From NCBI GenBank assembly GCA_052168355.1, contig JBQLZQ010000012.1:1-58488 (forward strand): DNA of 58,488 nucleotides. Reading direction: 5' to 3'. The number at the start of each line of letters is the position of its first letter. Within the stretch, counting starts at the first letter, position 1. The DNA comes from JBQLZQ01 sp052168355 (GTDB taxonomy: Bacteria; Pseudomonadota; Alphaproteobacteria; DSM-16000; Inquilinaceae). The notes under the pieces were generated by a model, which searched no databases, had not been told where the DNA came from, and worked only from the letters and a program-made list of their open reading frames with translations. This document shows, in pieces, positions 51,385 to 58,488 of this stretch. The position numbers and the translations under genes were made by a program.

Positions 51385-51672
51385 ATGTCGCTCGACAAGG
51401 CCACCGTGGCGAAGATCGCCCATCTTGCCCGCATCCGGATGCCCGACGAGGTGCAGACCTCGATGACCGCCGAACTCAACCAGATCCTGGAGTGGGTCGA
51501 GCAGTTGAGCGCCGTGGACACCGACGGCGTGCCGCCGATGACCAGCGCCGTCGCCCAGGGCCTGCGCTGGCGGCCCGACGCGGTAACCGACGGCGCGGTG
51601 CAGGACAAGGTTCTGGCCAACGCGCCTGACGCGGTGGGCGGGTTTTACGCCGTGCCGAAGGTGATCGAATAG
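51385..51672 (+). CDS. gatC: Asp-tRNA(Asn)/Glu-tRNA(Gln) amidotransferase subunit C
   Basis: The 95-aa subunit locks GatA and GatB together. It begins MSLDKATVAKIAHLARIRMP, has ELNQILEWVEQLSAVDTDGV and ends GFYAVPKVIE, the family consensus. The ATG at 51385 is used. First gene of the operon gatC-gatA-gatB; gatA starts 2 bases after its stop. Confidence 0.95.
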   Translation: MSLDKATVAKIAHLARIRMPDEVQTSMTAELNQILEWVEQLSAVDTDGVPPMTSAVAQGLRWRPDAVTDGAVQDKVLANAPDAVGGFYAVPKVIE

Positions 51673-51674
51673 AC

Positions 51675-53156
51675 ATGACCGCACCCACCCATATGACCCT
51701 GGCGGAGGCCCGTGATGCCTTGAGCCGCGGCGATCTCAGCTCTGTCGATCTGACCCAGGCCCATGTCGACGCTATGGCGGCGGCGCGGCCGCTCAACGCC
51801 TTTATCACCGAGACGGCGGAGCGGGCGATGGACATGGCCCGGGCTTCCGATTCGCGGCGGTCCCAGGGCAAGGCCGGTCCGCTGGACGGCCTGCCGCTGG
51901 CGATCAAGGATCTGTTCTGCACCGAGGGTGTGCAGACCACCGCCGGCAGCCATATCCTGGAGGGCTTCAGGCCCACCTATGAAAGCACCGTGACCGCCAA
52001 TCTGTGGCGGGATGGGGCGGTGATGCTGGGCAAGGCCAATCTGGACGAGTTCGCCATGGGGTCCAGCAACACGACGTCCTATTACGGGCCGGTAACCAAC
52101 CCCTGGCGGCGGCGGGACGATCCCCAGGCGGCGCTGGTCCCCGGCGGCTCGTCCGGCGGGTCGGCGGCGGCGGTGGCGGCGCGGTGCGCCCTGGGCGCGA
52201 CCGGAACGGACACCGGCGGCTCGATCCGCCAGCCGGCCAGCTTCTGCGGCATCGTCGGCATGAAGCCGACCTACGGCCGCTGCTCGCGCTGGGGCATCGT
52301 GGCCTTTGCCTCGTCATTGGACCAGGCCGGGCCGATGGCGCGGACGGTGCGCGACACGGCCATCCTGCTGGGCTCCATGGCCGGTTTCGACCCCAAGGAT
52401 TCGACCAGCGTCGACCGGCCGGTGCCCGACTACGAGGCGGCGCTGACCGGCGACATCCGGGGCCTGAAGGTGGGCATCCCCGCCGAGTACCGGGTCGAGA
52501 ACATGCCGCCGGAGATCGAAAGCCTGTGGCAGCAGGGCATCGCATGGCTGCGGGACGCGGGCGCGGAGCCGGTGGAGATCGGCCTGCCCATGACCCGCCA
52601 TGCCCTGCCAACCTACTACATCGTCGCCCCGGCCGAGGCGTCGTCCAACCTGGCCCGCTATGACGGCGTGCGGTTCGGGCTGCGCGTTCCCGGTCGCACC
52701 CTGATCGAGATGTACGAGAACACGCGGGCCGAGGGGTTCGGCGCTGAGGTCCAGCGGCGGATCATGATCGGCACCTATGTGCTGTCGGCCGGCTATTACG
52801 ATGCCTATTACCTCAAGGCGCAGAAGCTGCGCACGCTGATCGCCCGCGACTTCGAGCAGGGGTTCAAGCAGTGCGACGTGATCCTGACGCCGACGGCCCC
52901 GTCCACCGCCTTTGCCGTGGGCGAGAAGCAGGACGATCCGATCGCCATGTACCTCAACGATGTGTTCACCGTGCCGGCGTCCCTGGCCGGGCTGCCGGGC
53001 ATTTCGGTGCCGGCCGGGCTGGGCGATGACGGGCTGCCGCTGGGGCTGCAGCTCATCGGCCGGCCGTTCGACGAGGAGACGATGTTCCGCGCGGCGGAGG
53101 TGCTGGAGCGGGCCGCCGGGTTCGACGCCACGCCGGCGCTGATGCAAGGGGCGTGA
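51675..53156 (+). CDS. gatA: Asp-tRNA(Asn)/Glu-tRNA(Gln) amidotransferase subunit A
   Basis: This 493-aa amidase-signature protein releases ammonia from glutamine for transamidation. The Lys of PLAIKDLFC, the Gly/Ser-rich PGGSSGGSAAAVAARC and GTDTGGSIRQPASFCG give the Ser-cisSer-Lys triad. Length and order are as expected. Confidence 0.97.
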   Translation: MTAPTHMTLAEARDALSRGDLSSVDLTQAHVDAMAAARPLNAFITETAERAMDMARASDSRRSQGKAGPLDGLPLAIKDLFCTEGVQTTAGSHILEGFRPTYESTVTANLWRDGAVMLGKANLDEFAMGSSNTTSYYGPVTNPWRRRDDPQAALVPGGSSGGSAAAVAARCALGATGTDTGGSIRQPASFCGIVGMKPTYGRCSRWGIVAFASSLDQAGPMARTVRDTAILLGSMAGFDPKDSTSVDRPVPDYEAALTGDIRGLKVGIPAEYRVENMPPEIESLWQQGIAWLRDAGAEPVEIGLPMTRHALPTYYIVAPAEASSNLARYDGVRFGLRVPGRTLIEMYENTRAEGFGAEVQRRIMIGTYVLSAGYYDAYYLKAQKLRTLIARDFEQGFKQCDVILTPTAPSTAFAVGEKQDDPIAMYLNDVFTVPASLAGLPGISVPAGLGDDGLPLGLQLIGRPFDEETMFRAAEVLERAAGFDATPALMQGA

Positions 53157-53251
53157 CGATCGATGGCCGGCCGGTCCGTGATATCCACGGCCGATCAATA
53201 GGTTGTAGGAATTGTCTGCAAGGGACGGTGACTTTGTGAGGGACAACGACA

Positions 53252-54739
53252 ATGAGCGGTGACGCCGCGACGCGGACATTCGCCCAGCCGGTGGTTCAGG
53301 GATCGACCGGCGCGTGGGAGATGGTGATCGGGCTGGAGGTTCATGCCCAGGTCATCTCCGAGGCCAAGCTGTTTTCCGGGTCCTCGGCCACCTTCGGCGC
53401 CGCCCCCAACAGCCAGGTCAGCCTGGTCGACGCGGCCATGCCGGGGATGCTGCCGGTCATCAACGAGAAGTGCGTCGAGCAGGCGGTGCGCACCGGCCTT
53501 GGCTTGATGGCCGAGATCAACCGGCATTCGGTGTTCGACCGGAAGAACTATTTCTACGCCGACCTGCCCCAGGGCTATCAGATCAGCCAGTACCAGCAGC
53601 CGATCGTCGGCAAGGGCGAGATCATCCTGGATCTGCCCGACGGGTCCATGCGCACGGTCGGCATCACCCGGCTGCACCTGGAGCAGGACGCCGGCAAGTC
53701 GCTGCACGATCAGGACCCGGCCCGCACTTTCGTCGATCTCAACCGGTCCGGCGTGGCGCTGATGGAGATCGTGTCGGAGCCGGACCTGCGCGGACCCGAG
53801 GACGCGGCGGCGTATCTGCGCAAGCTGCGGGCCATCCTGCGCTATCTGGGCACCTGCGACGGCAACATGGAGGAAGGCTCCATGCGTTGCGACGTCAACA
53901 TCTCGGTCCGGCGGGTCGGCGACAACGACCTGGGCACACGGTGCGAGGTCAAGAACGTCAATTCGATCCGGCACGTCATGCAGGCCATCGAGCACGAGGC
54001 CGCCCGCCAGGTCGAGATCCTGGAGGCCGGCGGCAGCATCGACCAGGAAACCCGGCTGTGGGACCCCAACCGGGGCGAGACCCGGTCGATGCGCAGCAAG
54101 GAAGAGGCGCACGACTACCGCTACTTCCCCGATCCCGACCTGCTACCGCTGGAACTGACCGAGGATTTCGTCGCCGCCATCCGGGCCACCCTGCCGGAAC
54201 TGCCGGACGAGAAAAAGCTCCGCTTTATCAACCATTACGGCCTCGGCGCCTATGACGCGGGCGTGCTGGTGGCCGAGCGGTCGCGGGCCGACTATTACGA
54301 GCGGGTGGCCAAGGGCCGCGACCCCAAGATGGCGGCCAACTGGCTGATCACCGAACTTCTGGGCGCCCTCAACCGCGGCGGCCACGACATCGTCGACAGC
54401 CCGATCACCGCCGACCAGCTCGGCGGGCTGATCGACCTGATCGCCGACCAGACCATTTCGGGGCGAATCGCCAAGGATGTTTTCGCCGAAATGCTGGAGA
54501 CAGGGCAGGACGCGGCGACCATCGTCGAGGCCAAGGGTCTGCGTCAGGTCACCGACACCGGCGCCATCGACGGGCTGATCGATCAGGTGCTCACGGCCCA
54601 CCCCGACAAGGTGGCCGAATACAAGGCGGGCAAGGACAAGCTGTTCGGGTTCTTCGTCGGACAGGTCATGAAGATCAGCCAAGGCAAGGCCAACCCGGCC
54701 CTGGTCAACCAGGCGCTCAAGGCCAGGCTGGACGGCTGA
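53252..54739 (+). CDS. gatB: Asp-tRNA(Asn)/Glu-tRNA(Gln) amidotransferase subunit B
   Basis: The 495-aa subunit activates the misacylated aminoacyl-tRNA and transfers ammonia. It has the N-terminal MVIGLEVHAQV and the kinase-like DLPQGYQISQYQQPI blocks, then SGVALMEIVSEPD, and a C-terminal YqeY/GatB tail domain (about 380-495) ending QALKARLDG. It lies 95 bases after gatA; that gap has no gene. Together with AspRS it makes Asn-tRNA and Gln-tRNA from misacylated species. Confidence 0.97.
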   Translation: MSGDAATRTFAQPVVQGSTGAWEMVIGLEVHAQVISEAKLFSGSSATFGAAPNSQVSLVDAAMPGMLPVINEKCVEQAVRTGLGLMAEINRHSVFDRKNYFYADLPQGYQISQYQQPIVGKGEIILDLPDGSMRTVGITRLHLEQDAGKSLHDQDPARTFVDLNRSGVALMEIVSEPDLRGPEDAAAYLRKLRAILRYLGTCDGNMEEGSMRCDVNISVRRVGDNDLGTRCEVKNVNSIRHVMQAIEHEAARQVEILEAGGSIDQETRLWDPNRGETRSMRSKEEAHDYRYFPDPDLLPLELTEDFVAAIRATLPELPDEKKLRFINHYGLGAYDAGVLVAERSRADYYERVAKGRDPKMAANWLITELLGALNRGGHDIVDSPITADQLGGLIDLIADQTISGRIAKDVFAEMLETGQDAATIVEAKGLRQVTDTGAIDGLIDQVLTAHPDKVAEYKAGKDKLFGFFVGQVMKISQGKANPALVNQALKARLDG

Positions 54740-54742
54740 GGC

Positions 54743-54767
54743 GGAACCCGGTAGCGCGTTGGTCGTT
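54743..54767 (+). promoter_or_regulatory. EcfG-type general stress promoter
   Basis: GGAAC (54743-54747), 16 bases, CGTT (54764-54767) exactly fits the sigma-EcfG consensus (GGAAC-N16/17-CGTT) of the alphaproteobacterial general stress response. It starts just after the gatB stop and ends about 94 bases before the ATG of the GlsB/YeaQ-family gene, which encodes a stress-type membrane protein. Confidence 0.7.
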
Positions 54768-54860
54768 GAACGCCGGGGTTGTCTTGCGTTAGCACCAAGG
54801 AGACCGTCAGGTCGGCCAGCCGGCAGGCCGCGGCACCGAAGACAGAAAGGCGTCCGTCCC

Positions 54861-55109
54861 ATGGGTATCATCGCGTGGATTATTTTCGGCCTGATCGCGG
54901 GGGCCATCGCCAAATTGATCATGCCGGGCCGCGACCCCGGCGGCTTTATCGTCACCATCCTGATCGGCATCGCCGGCGCGGTCATCGGCGGCTTTATCGG
55001 CACCCAACTCGGCTGGGGCGGCGTCAGCGGCTTCGACCTGCGCAGTTTCGGCGTTGCCATCGTCGGCGCGCTGCTGTTGCTGCTGGTCTTCCGCATGATT
55101 CGCAAATAG
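54861..55109 (+). CDS. GlsB/YeaQ/YmgE-family stress-response membrane protein
   Basis: This 82-aa protein has three hydrophobic segments and the family landmarks WIIFGLIAGAIAKLIMPGRD and GIAGAVIGGFIGTQLG. Members of this transglycosylase-associated family are induced by stress but have no firmly known biochemical role. The ATG at 54861 is used. An EcfG-type promoter lies upstream at 54743-54767. Followed 18 bases later by the redoxin/oxygenase fusion gene, possibly in the same stress operon. Confidence 0.9.
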   Translation: MGIIAWIIFGLIAGAIAKLIMPGRDPGGFIVTILIGIAGAVIGGFIGTQLGWGGVSGFDLRSFGVAIVGALLLLLVFRMIRK

Positions 55110-55127
55110 GCCGGCGGCGGGCGGGGC

Positions 55128-56357
55128 ATGGCGGGCCGGCGGGGACAGCGGTCGCGGCGCGGCGGTCAGGCGCCCGCCAGCCGTATCGCGCCTGCGGCCG
55201 CCACTTCGGGTCGAGCGACCCTGTTGGCGGCCGGCGACCGGGTTCCCGATTTCCTGCTGCCCGACCAGAACAAGGCCGTCGATCCGTTCTACGATCTGGT
55301 GGGCGGCGGTCCGGTCGTCCTGCATTTCCATCCGGGCGGCGGCCGGCCGGAATGGCGGGCGGCGCGGGACGGTCTGGCCGCGCGGTTCGATGTCCTGCGC
55401 GACCGGGGCGTGGAGGTTTTCGCGGTCAGCACCGACACGCTGGCCGCCAACTGCGTCCAGGCGAAGGAGGACGCCCTGCCGTTTCCCCTGCTGACCGACC
55501 CGGCCGGGCGGGTGCACGGGCTGTGCGGCGTTCCGGTCCACGAGCCGGGATCCGGCGATGCCGACGTCTCCATCGTGACCTTCGTCCTTGATGCCAACCA
55601 GCGGGTGGAGCACGTGTTCCAGGGCGACGGGCCCGGCCATGCCGACCGCGTGGTGGCGGCGCTGGAGGCGACCGTCCCCGCCGACGCGCCGGCGCTGGTG
55701 ACAAGGGCGGCGCCGGTGCTGCTGATCCCCAACGTCCTCGACCGGGCCGCCTGCCAGCGGCTGATGACGCTGTGGCGGACCGGCGGCAACCGGCCCAGCG
55801 GCACCCTGACCATGGGGCAGGGCGGGGCCGAGGCGCGGGCCGACCGCGCCGAGGTCAAGCGCCGGCGCGACCACCACGTCCAGGATCCGGCCCTGTTCGC
55901 CGAACTGACACAGCAGGTGTTCGGCCGGGTGGCGCCGGAGGTCAAACGCGCCTTCGACTGCGATCTGGAGCGGGTCGAGGAGTTCAAGATCGTTCGCTAC
56001 GACTCTGAGGAAGGCGGCTTTTTCCGTCCCCACCGCGACAACTCCATCCCGGCCCGGGCCCAGCGGCGCTTTGCCATGACTCTCAACCTCAATGACGGCT
56101 ACGAGGGCGGCCATCTGCGGTTCCCCGAATACGGACCGCAGCTTTACCGGCCGCGGCCGGGGGAGGCGGTGATCTTTTCCTGCGCCGTGCTGCACGAGGC
56201 GACGGACGTGACCGCGGGCGAGCGCTTCGTCCTGCTGTCGTTCCTGCTGGACGGCACCCCCGACCACTGGCGCCAGGAACGCCGCCAATGGTTCCAGAAC
56301 GGCATCACCACCCTGGAAAAGGACCTGGCGCGTCAGGCCGGCCGCGGGGCCTCCTGA
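55128..56357 (+). CDS. Redoxin-like domain fused to a 2OG-Fe(II) oxygenase (prolyl 4-hydroxylase type)
   Basis: The 409-aa protein has two parts. Residues about 30-185 look like a peroxiredoxin/AhpC-TSA thioredoxin fold (DRVPDFLLPDQNKAV, VVLHFHPGGGRPEWRA, VEVFAVSTDTLAAN, LPFPLLTDPAGRVHGLCGV), but the peroxidatic Cys position reads GGGRPEW, so that domain is probably not a peroxidase. Residues about 190-385 form a P4Hc-type oxygenase with Fe ligands His302-x-Asp304 and His356 and the 2-oxoglutarate Arg366, so that half is expected to be active. The target is unknown. Possibly a protein hydroxylase that uses the redoxin fold for substrate binding. Confidence 0.85.
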   Translation: MAGRRGQRSRRGGQAPASRIAPAAATSGRATLLAAGDRVPDFLLPDQNKAVDPFYDLVGGGPVVLHFHPGGGRPEWRAARDGLAARFDVLRDRGVEVFAVSTDTLAANCVQAKEDALPFPLLTDPAGRVHGLCGVPVHEPGSGDADVSIVTFVLDANQRVEHVFQGDGPGHADRVVAALEATVPADAPALVTRAAPVLLIPNVLDRAACQRLMTLWRTGGNRPSGTLTMGQGGAEARADRAEVKRRRDHHVQDPALFAELTQQVFGRVAPEVKRAFDCDLERVEEFKIVRYDSEEGGFFRPHRDNSIPARAQRRFAMTLNLNDGYEGGHLRFPEYGPQLYRPRPGEAVIFSCAVLHEATDVTAGERFVLLSFLLDGTPDHWRQERRQWFQNGITTLEKDLARQAGRGAS

Positions 56358-57199
56358 GCGGCTAGGGCGTAATCAAGCGTTATCCTGGCGATTTCGGTCC
56401 TGTTACGGACGCCGAGCCGCTTGAGGATGTTCGAGACGTGAAGCTTGACGGTACCCTCCGTCAGCCCGGTCTGGTCGGCGATGCGGCGGTTCGAATGGCC
56501 CTGGGCCACGAGGCGGGCGATGGCGATTTGTCGCTTGGTCAGCCGCGGACGGGTTGCCTGGACCTCCATGTCCGCCGGCGACGCCAATCCCAGGGCGCGT
56601 TCGACGTCGGCCAGGGCCTCGCGCGCATCCCGCACATTGGCGACATCGCCGTTTCCGCCCAGCGCCGCGCGCAGCCGCTCGACAGTGCCGACAAGCGCCG
56701 TGAACGCCACCCGCGAGACGTCGGACGCCGAAACCTCCGCCAGACGCGAGGCTTCCATCGCGCGCTCGACCTTTTCCAGCGCCTCGCGCCGGTCGGTGAT
56801 GTCGAGAGCGACACCGTCCCAGACGACGGTGCCGTCCGGCAGTCGGCGCGGATCGCCAAGCGACCGGACCCATTTCACGGTCTGGTCGGGGCGCACGACG
56901 CGGACCTCCTCGTCGAGCGGGCTCAGATCCGCTGCCGACCGCTCCAGCGCCGCTACGAACCGGTCCCGGTCGTCGGCGTGGATCCACTCATGGCGCACGG
57001 CCTTGAGGGCGACGAGGTAGGCCGGGTCGAGACCGAAGCTCTCGGCCACCGCCGGGCTGACATAGGCATAACGGTAGGTGCCGTCCGGGGATCGGACACG
57101 CTGCATGACATGGCCGGGAAACCGGGCCGGGAAGCGGTCGAGCAGGGCGCCCTGCGCGAGGGGGCCGTCCTCGACGGCTGGAAACGAGGTGTTGGACAT
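56333..57199 (-). CDS. PAS-LuxR-type transcriptional regulator
   Basis: The 288-aa protein has a PAS/PAC-type region (about 30-140; YVSPAVAESFGLDPAYLVAL, WVRSLGDPRRLPDG with VALDITDRREALEK), a helical linker and a C-terminal LuxR helix-turn-helix (RLTKRQIAIARLVAQGHSNR, then GLTEGTVKLHVSNILKRLGV). It probably senses a small molecule or redox state and controls the divergent BKACE-TRAP genes. The 3' end overlaps that of the redoxin/oxygenase gene by 25 bases, tail to tail. Confidence 0.87.
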   Translation of the reverse strand: MSNTSFPAVEDGPLAQGALLDRFPARFPGHVMQRVRSPDGTYRYAYVSPAVAESFGLDPAYLVALKAVRHEWIHADDRDRFVAALERSAADLSPLDEEVRVVRPDQTVKWVRSLGDPRRLPDGTVVWDGVALDITDRREALEKVERAMEASRLAEVSASDVSRVAFTALVGTVERLRAALGGNGDVANVRDAREALADVERALGLASPADMEVQATRPRLTKRQIAIARLVAQGHSNRRIADQTGLTEGTVKLHVSNILKRLGVRNRTEIARITLDYALAAQEAPRPA

Positions 57200-57206
57200 G
57201 CGGATT

Positions 57207-57285
57207 TATATCACTAAAGATATAGAAAATAAAGAAAAATTGACACTGAAAACGCCGAAAAGTATAAATTATACCTAAAGACATA
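57207..57285 (+). promoter_or_regulatory. AT-rich divergent control region with sigma70 promoter and repeated operator-like sites
   Basis: A textbook promoter, TTGACA (57240-57245), 17 bases, TATAAA (57263-57268), points toward the BKACE gene. Two related 16-mers flank it: TATCACTAAAGATATA (57209-57224, within the inverted repeat TATATC/GATATA) and TATACCTAAAGACATA (57270-57285), 13 of 16 identical and 61 bases apart. They are good candidates for LuxR-family boxes. This stretch is far more AT-rich than its surroundings. Confidence 0.7.
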
Positions 57286-57306
57286 AACGCCTGGGAGGGT
57301 CGATCT

Positions 57307-58203
57307 TTGGACAAGATCATCATCGAGGCGCGGGTCAACGAACTGGCGCCGCGCGACGAAAACCCCAACGTGCCCTGGCTGCCCGCCGAAATCGCCGGCG
57401 ATGCCAAGGCCTGCTTCGATGAAGGCGCGGCGATCCTCCACTACCACGGGCGTACCGCGGATGGGGCGCCCGAACATGGCGACTGGTTCTACCGCGAAAC
57501 CAACCAACGGGTTCGCGATCTCTGCCCCATCCTCATCCATCCGACGCTTGGCTATGTTGCCAACGATGCCGACGCCACCACCCGCTTTGCGGCGATCGAG
57601 GCGTGCATGCGGGACGCCAGGACCGCGCCCGACTTCGCGCCCATGGATGTGGGCAGCGTCAATGTCGACTGGTGTGACCCCGTGGCCGGCCGGTATGCCA
57701 CGACGGATCTGATCTACAAGAATTCCACGGCGACGCTGATGCACTTCGCCGACCGCATCGCGCATTTCGGCCTCAAGCAATATCTGGTGTCGTGGAACGT
57801 CAGCTTCACCCGGCAGATCGAGGCCTTCATGAAAATGGGGGTGATCCCCGAGCCGGCTTACGTCTGCTTCTGCCTGACCGACGGGATCATGCTGTCGGGT
57901 CACCCCGGGACGCCCGAGGGGCTGGACGCCCATCTGATGTTCCTGCCGAAGGACCGGCGCTTCGTTTGGACGGTGGTCAACTACAAGGGCGACCTTCTGA
58001 GGCTCGCCGACAAGATCATTGCCGCCGGCGGACACATTTCGATCGGCACCGGCGATTACCCCTATGCCGAATACGGCCAACCGAGCAATGCGTGGCTTGT
58101 CGCCAAGGTCGTGGAAATGGCGCGGGCCCACGGGCGCGAACCGGCGAGCGTCGAGGAGACCCGTCGGCTGCTCGACATGCCGAAACTGAAGGTGGCCGCC
58201 TGA
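57307..58203 (+). CDS. Beta-keto acid cleavage enzyme family protein (BKACE, DUF849)
   Basis: The 298-aa TIM-barrel protein has the BKACE zinc-site region AAILHYHGRTADG (HxH, then Arg), TTDLIYKNS and GGHISIGTGDYPYAEYG near the C-terminus. BKACE enzymes such as Kce condense a beta-keto acid with acetyl-CoA, yielding a new CoA ester and acetoacetate; the substrate spectrum varies. The start is TTG at 57307, 8 bases after GGGAGGG. Downstream is a TRAP solute-binding gene, suggesting that the substrate is imported by that system. Confidence 0.9.
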   Translation: MDKIIIEARVNELAPRDENPNVPWLPAEIAGDAKACFDEGAAILHYHGRTADGAPEHGDWFYRETNQRVRDLCPILIHPTLGYVANDADATTRFAAIEACMRDARTAPDFAPMDVGSVNVDWCDPVAGRYATTDLIYKNSTATLMHFADRIAHFGLKQYLVSWNVSFTRQIEAFMKMGVIPEPAYVCFCLTDGIMLSGHPGTPEGLDAHLMFLPKDRRFVWTVVNYKGDLLRLADKIIAAGGHISIGTGDYPYAEYGQPSNAWLVAKVVEMARAHGREPASVEETRRLLDMPKLKVAA

Positions 58204-58286
58204 CCGGACAGACGGTGCCGCGCGGCGCAACGACGCCGACCCCGCGCAAGGGTCGGGCTTAGAACGACATCAAAAGGGAGGACACG

Positions 58287-58488
58287 ATGACAAAGTTCGC
58301 AACCGCGGGGGGAGCCGCCGTCGCTGCTCTGCTGCTGACATCGGCCGCGTCGGCCGAGACCTTGAAGATGCAGACGTTTCTGGGCGCCAATGCGTCGACC
58401 ACGAAAGCGTTCGAGGAGATGGCGGCCGGCCTGAAGGAAGCCACCGCGGGCGAGGTCGACATCGAGGTGCTGCCGGGCGGATCGGTGG
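58287..58488 (+). CDS. TRAP transporter substrate-binding protein (DctP type), partial
   Basis: The gene runs off the window end. The visible 67 residues show a signal peptide (MTKFATAGGAAVAALLLTSA, cleavage near SASAE) and the start of a DctP-type domain (LKMQTFLGANASTTKAFEEM, then AAGLKEATAGEVDIEVLPGG). It has AAAAGGGAGG before the ATG. It is 83 bases after the BKACE gene and probably the start of a second TRAP transporter operon. Confidence 0.85.
   Translation, partial: MTKFATAGGAAVAALLLTSAASAETLKMQTFLGANASTTKAFEEMAAGLKEATAGEVDIEVLPGGSV

Overview
The window is about 58 kb of GC-rich chromosome from an alphaproteobacterium, most likely a Rhodospirillales-type lineage. I infer this from the gene families and their order: divK-pleD next to rpmG, an hdaA-type DnaA-related gene, an EipB-family (DUF1849) protein, a tiny aa3-oxidase subunit IV, an inactive PyrC-type dihydroorotase paired with pyrB, gatCAB beside a probable non-discriminating AspRS, and a GGAAC-N16-CGTT promoter of the EcfG general-stress type. 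No rRNA, tRNA, transposase, integrase or CRISPR array was seen. Genes are tightly packed and no gap exceeds 300 bases; the longest (28784-29039, 35326-35565, 38285-38451) hold promoters, operators or short repeats.

Layout. 51-6525: a membrane cyclase, then lptF-lptG-surA-rsmA on the minus strand (outer-membrane and LPS biogenesis plus 16S rRNA methylation; lptD and pdxA are absent from their usual places). 6675-8700: pepA-holC. 8697-11394: a compact merR/merTPA mercury-resistance cassette abutting holC. 11407-16014: ABC-F ATPase, ndk with a tandem hairpin repeat after it, a 47-aa oxidase subunit, purN-purM. 16014-19950: DUF2066 protein, AI-2E-type permease, hdaA, an SDR without the YxxxK motif. 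20045-23628: a TRAP transporter (dctM, dctQ, dctP, with an intrinsic terminator between dctP and dctQ) and a SixA-type phosphatase. 23810-31772: ppk1-ppx (polyphosphate), rnd, aspS, EipB-like protein.

31790-35325: dinB with an N-terminal zinc ribbon, divK-pleD (cell-cycle and c-di-GMP signalling), a strong bidirectional terminator and rpmG. 35566-38284: an accessory block with a Tat-exported Acg-type nitroreductase and a MarR regulator behind a promoter covered by tandem palindromes, then a GNAT acetyltransferase and a DUF1772 membrane protein. 38452-49302: a long minus-strand run of S41 peptidase lipoprotein, rnr, topA, dprA, plsY, pyrC' and pyrB. 49464-51276: a secreted peptidoglycan-binding protein, AEC transporter and ruvX. 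51385-54739: gatC-gatA-gatB. 54743-56357: an EcfG-type promoter, a GlsB/YeaQ stress membrane protein and a redoxin-like/2OG-Fe(II) oxygenase fusion. 56333-58488: a PAS-LuxR regulator divergent from a BKACE (DUF849) gene and the start of another TRAP dctP gene, which looks like an inducible uptake and catabolism locus that continues past the window.

The items most worth a second look are: a palindromic, three-hairpin interspersed element present in full (37158-37296) and reduced (19948-20008) form, whose first three bases are the stop codon of the upstream gene in both cases; the redoxin/prolyl-hydroxylase fusion that has lost its peroxidatic Cys; the precise fit of the mer cassette; and several regulatory sites (mer operator, MarR tandem operators, LuxR-box pair, EcfG promoter).
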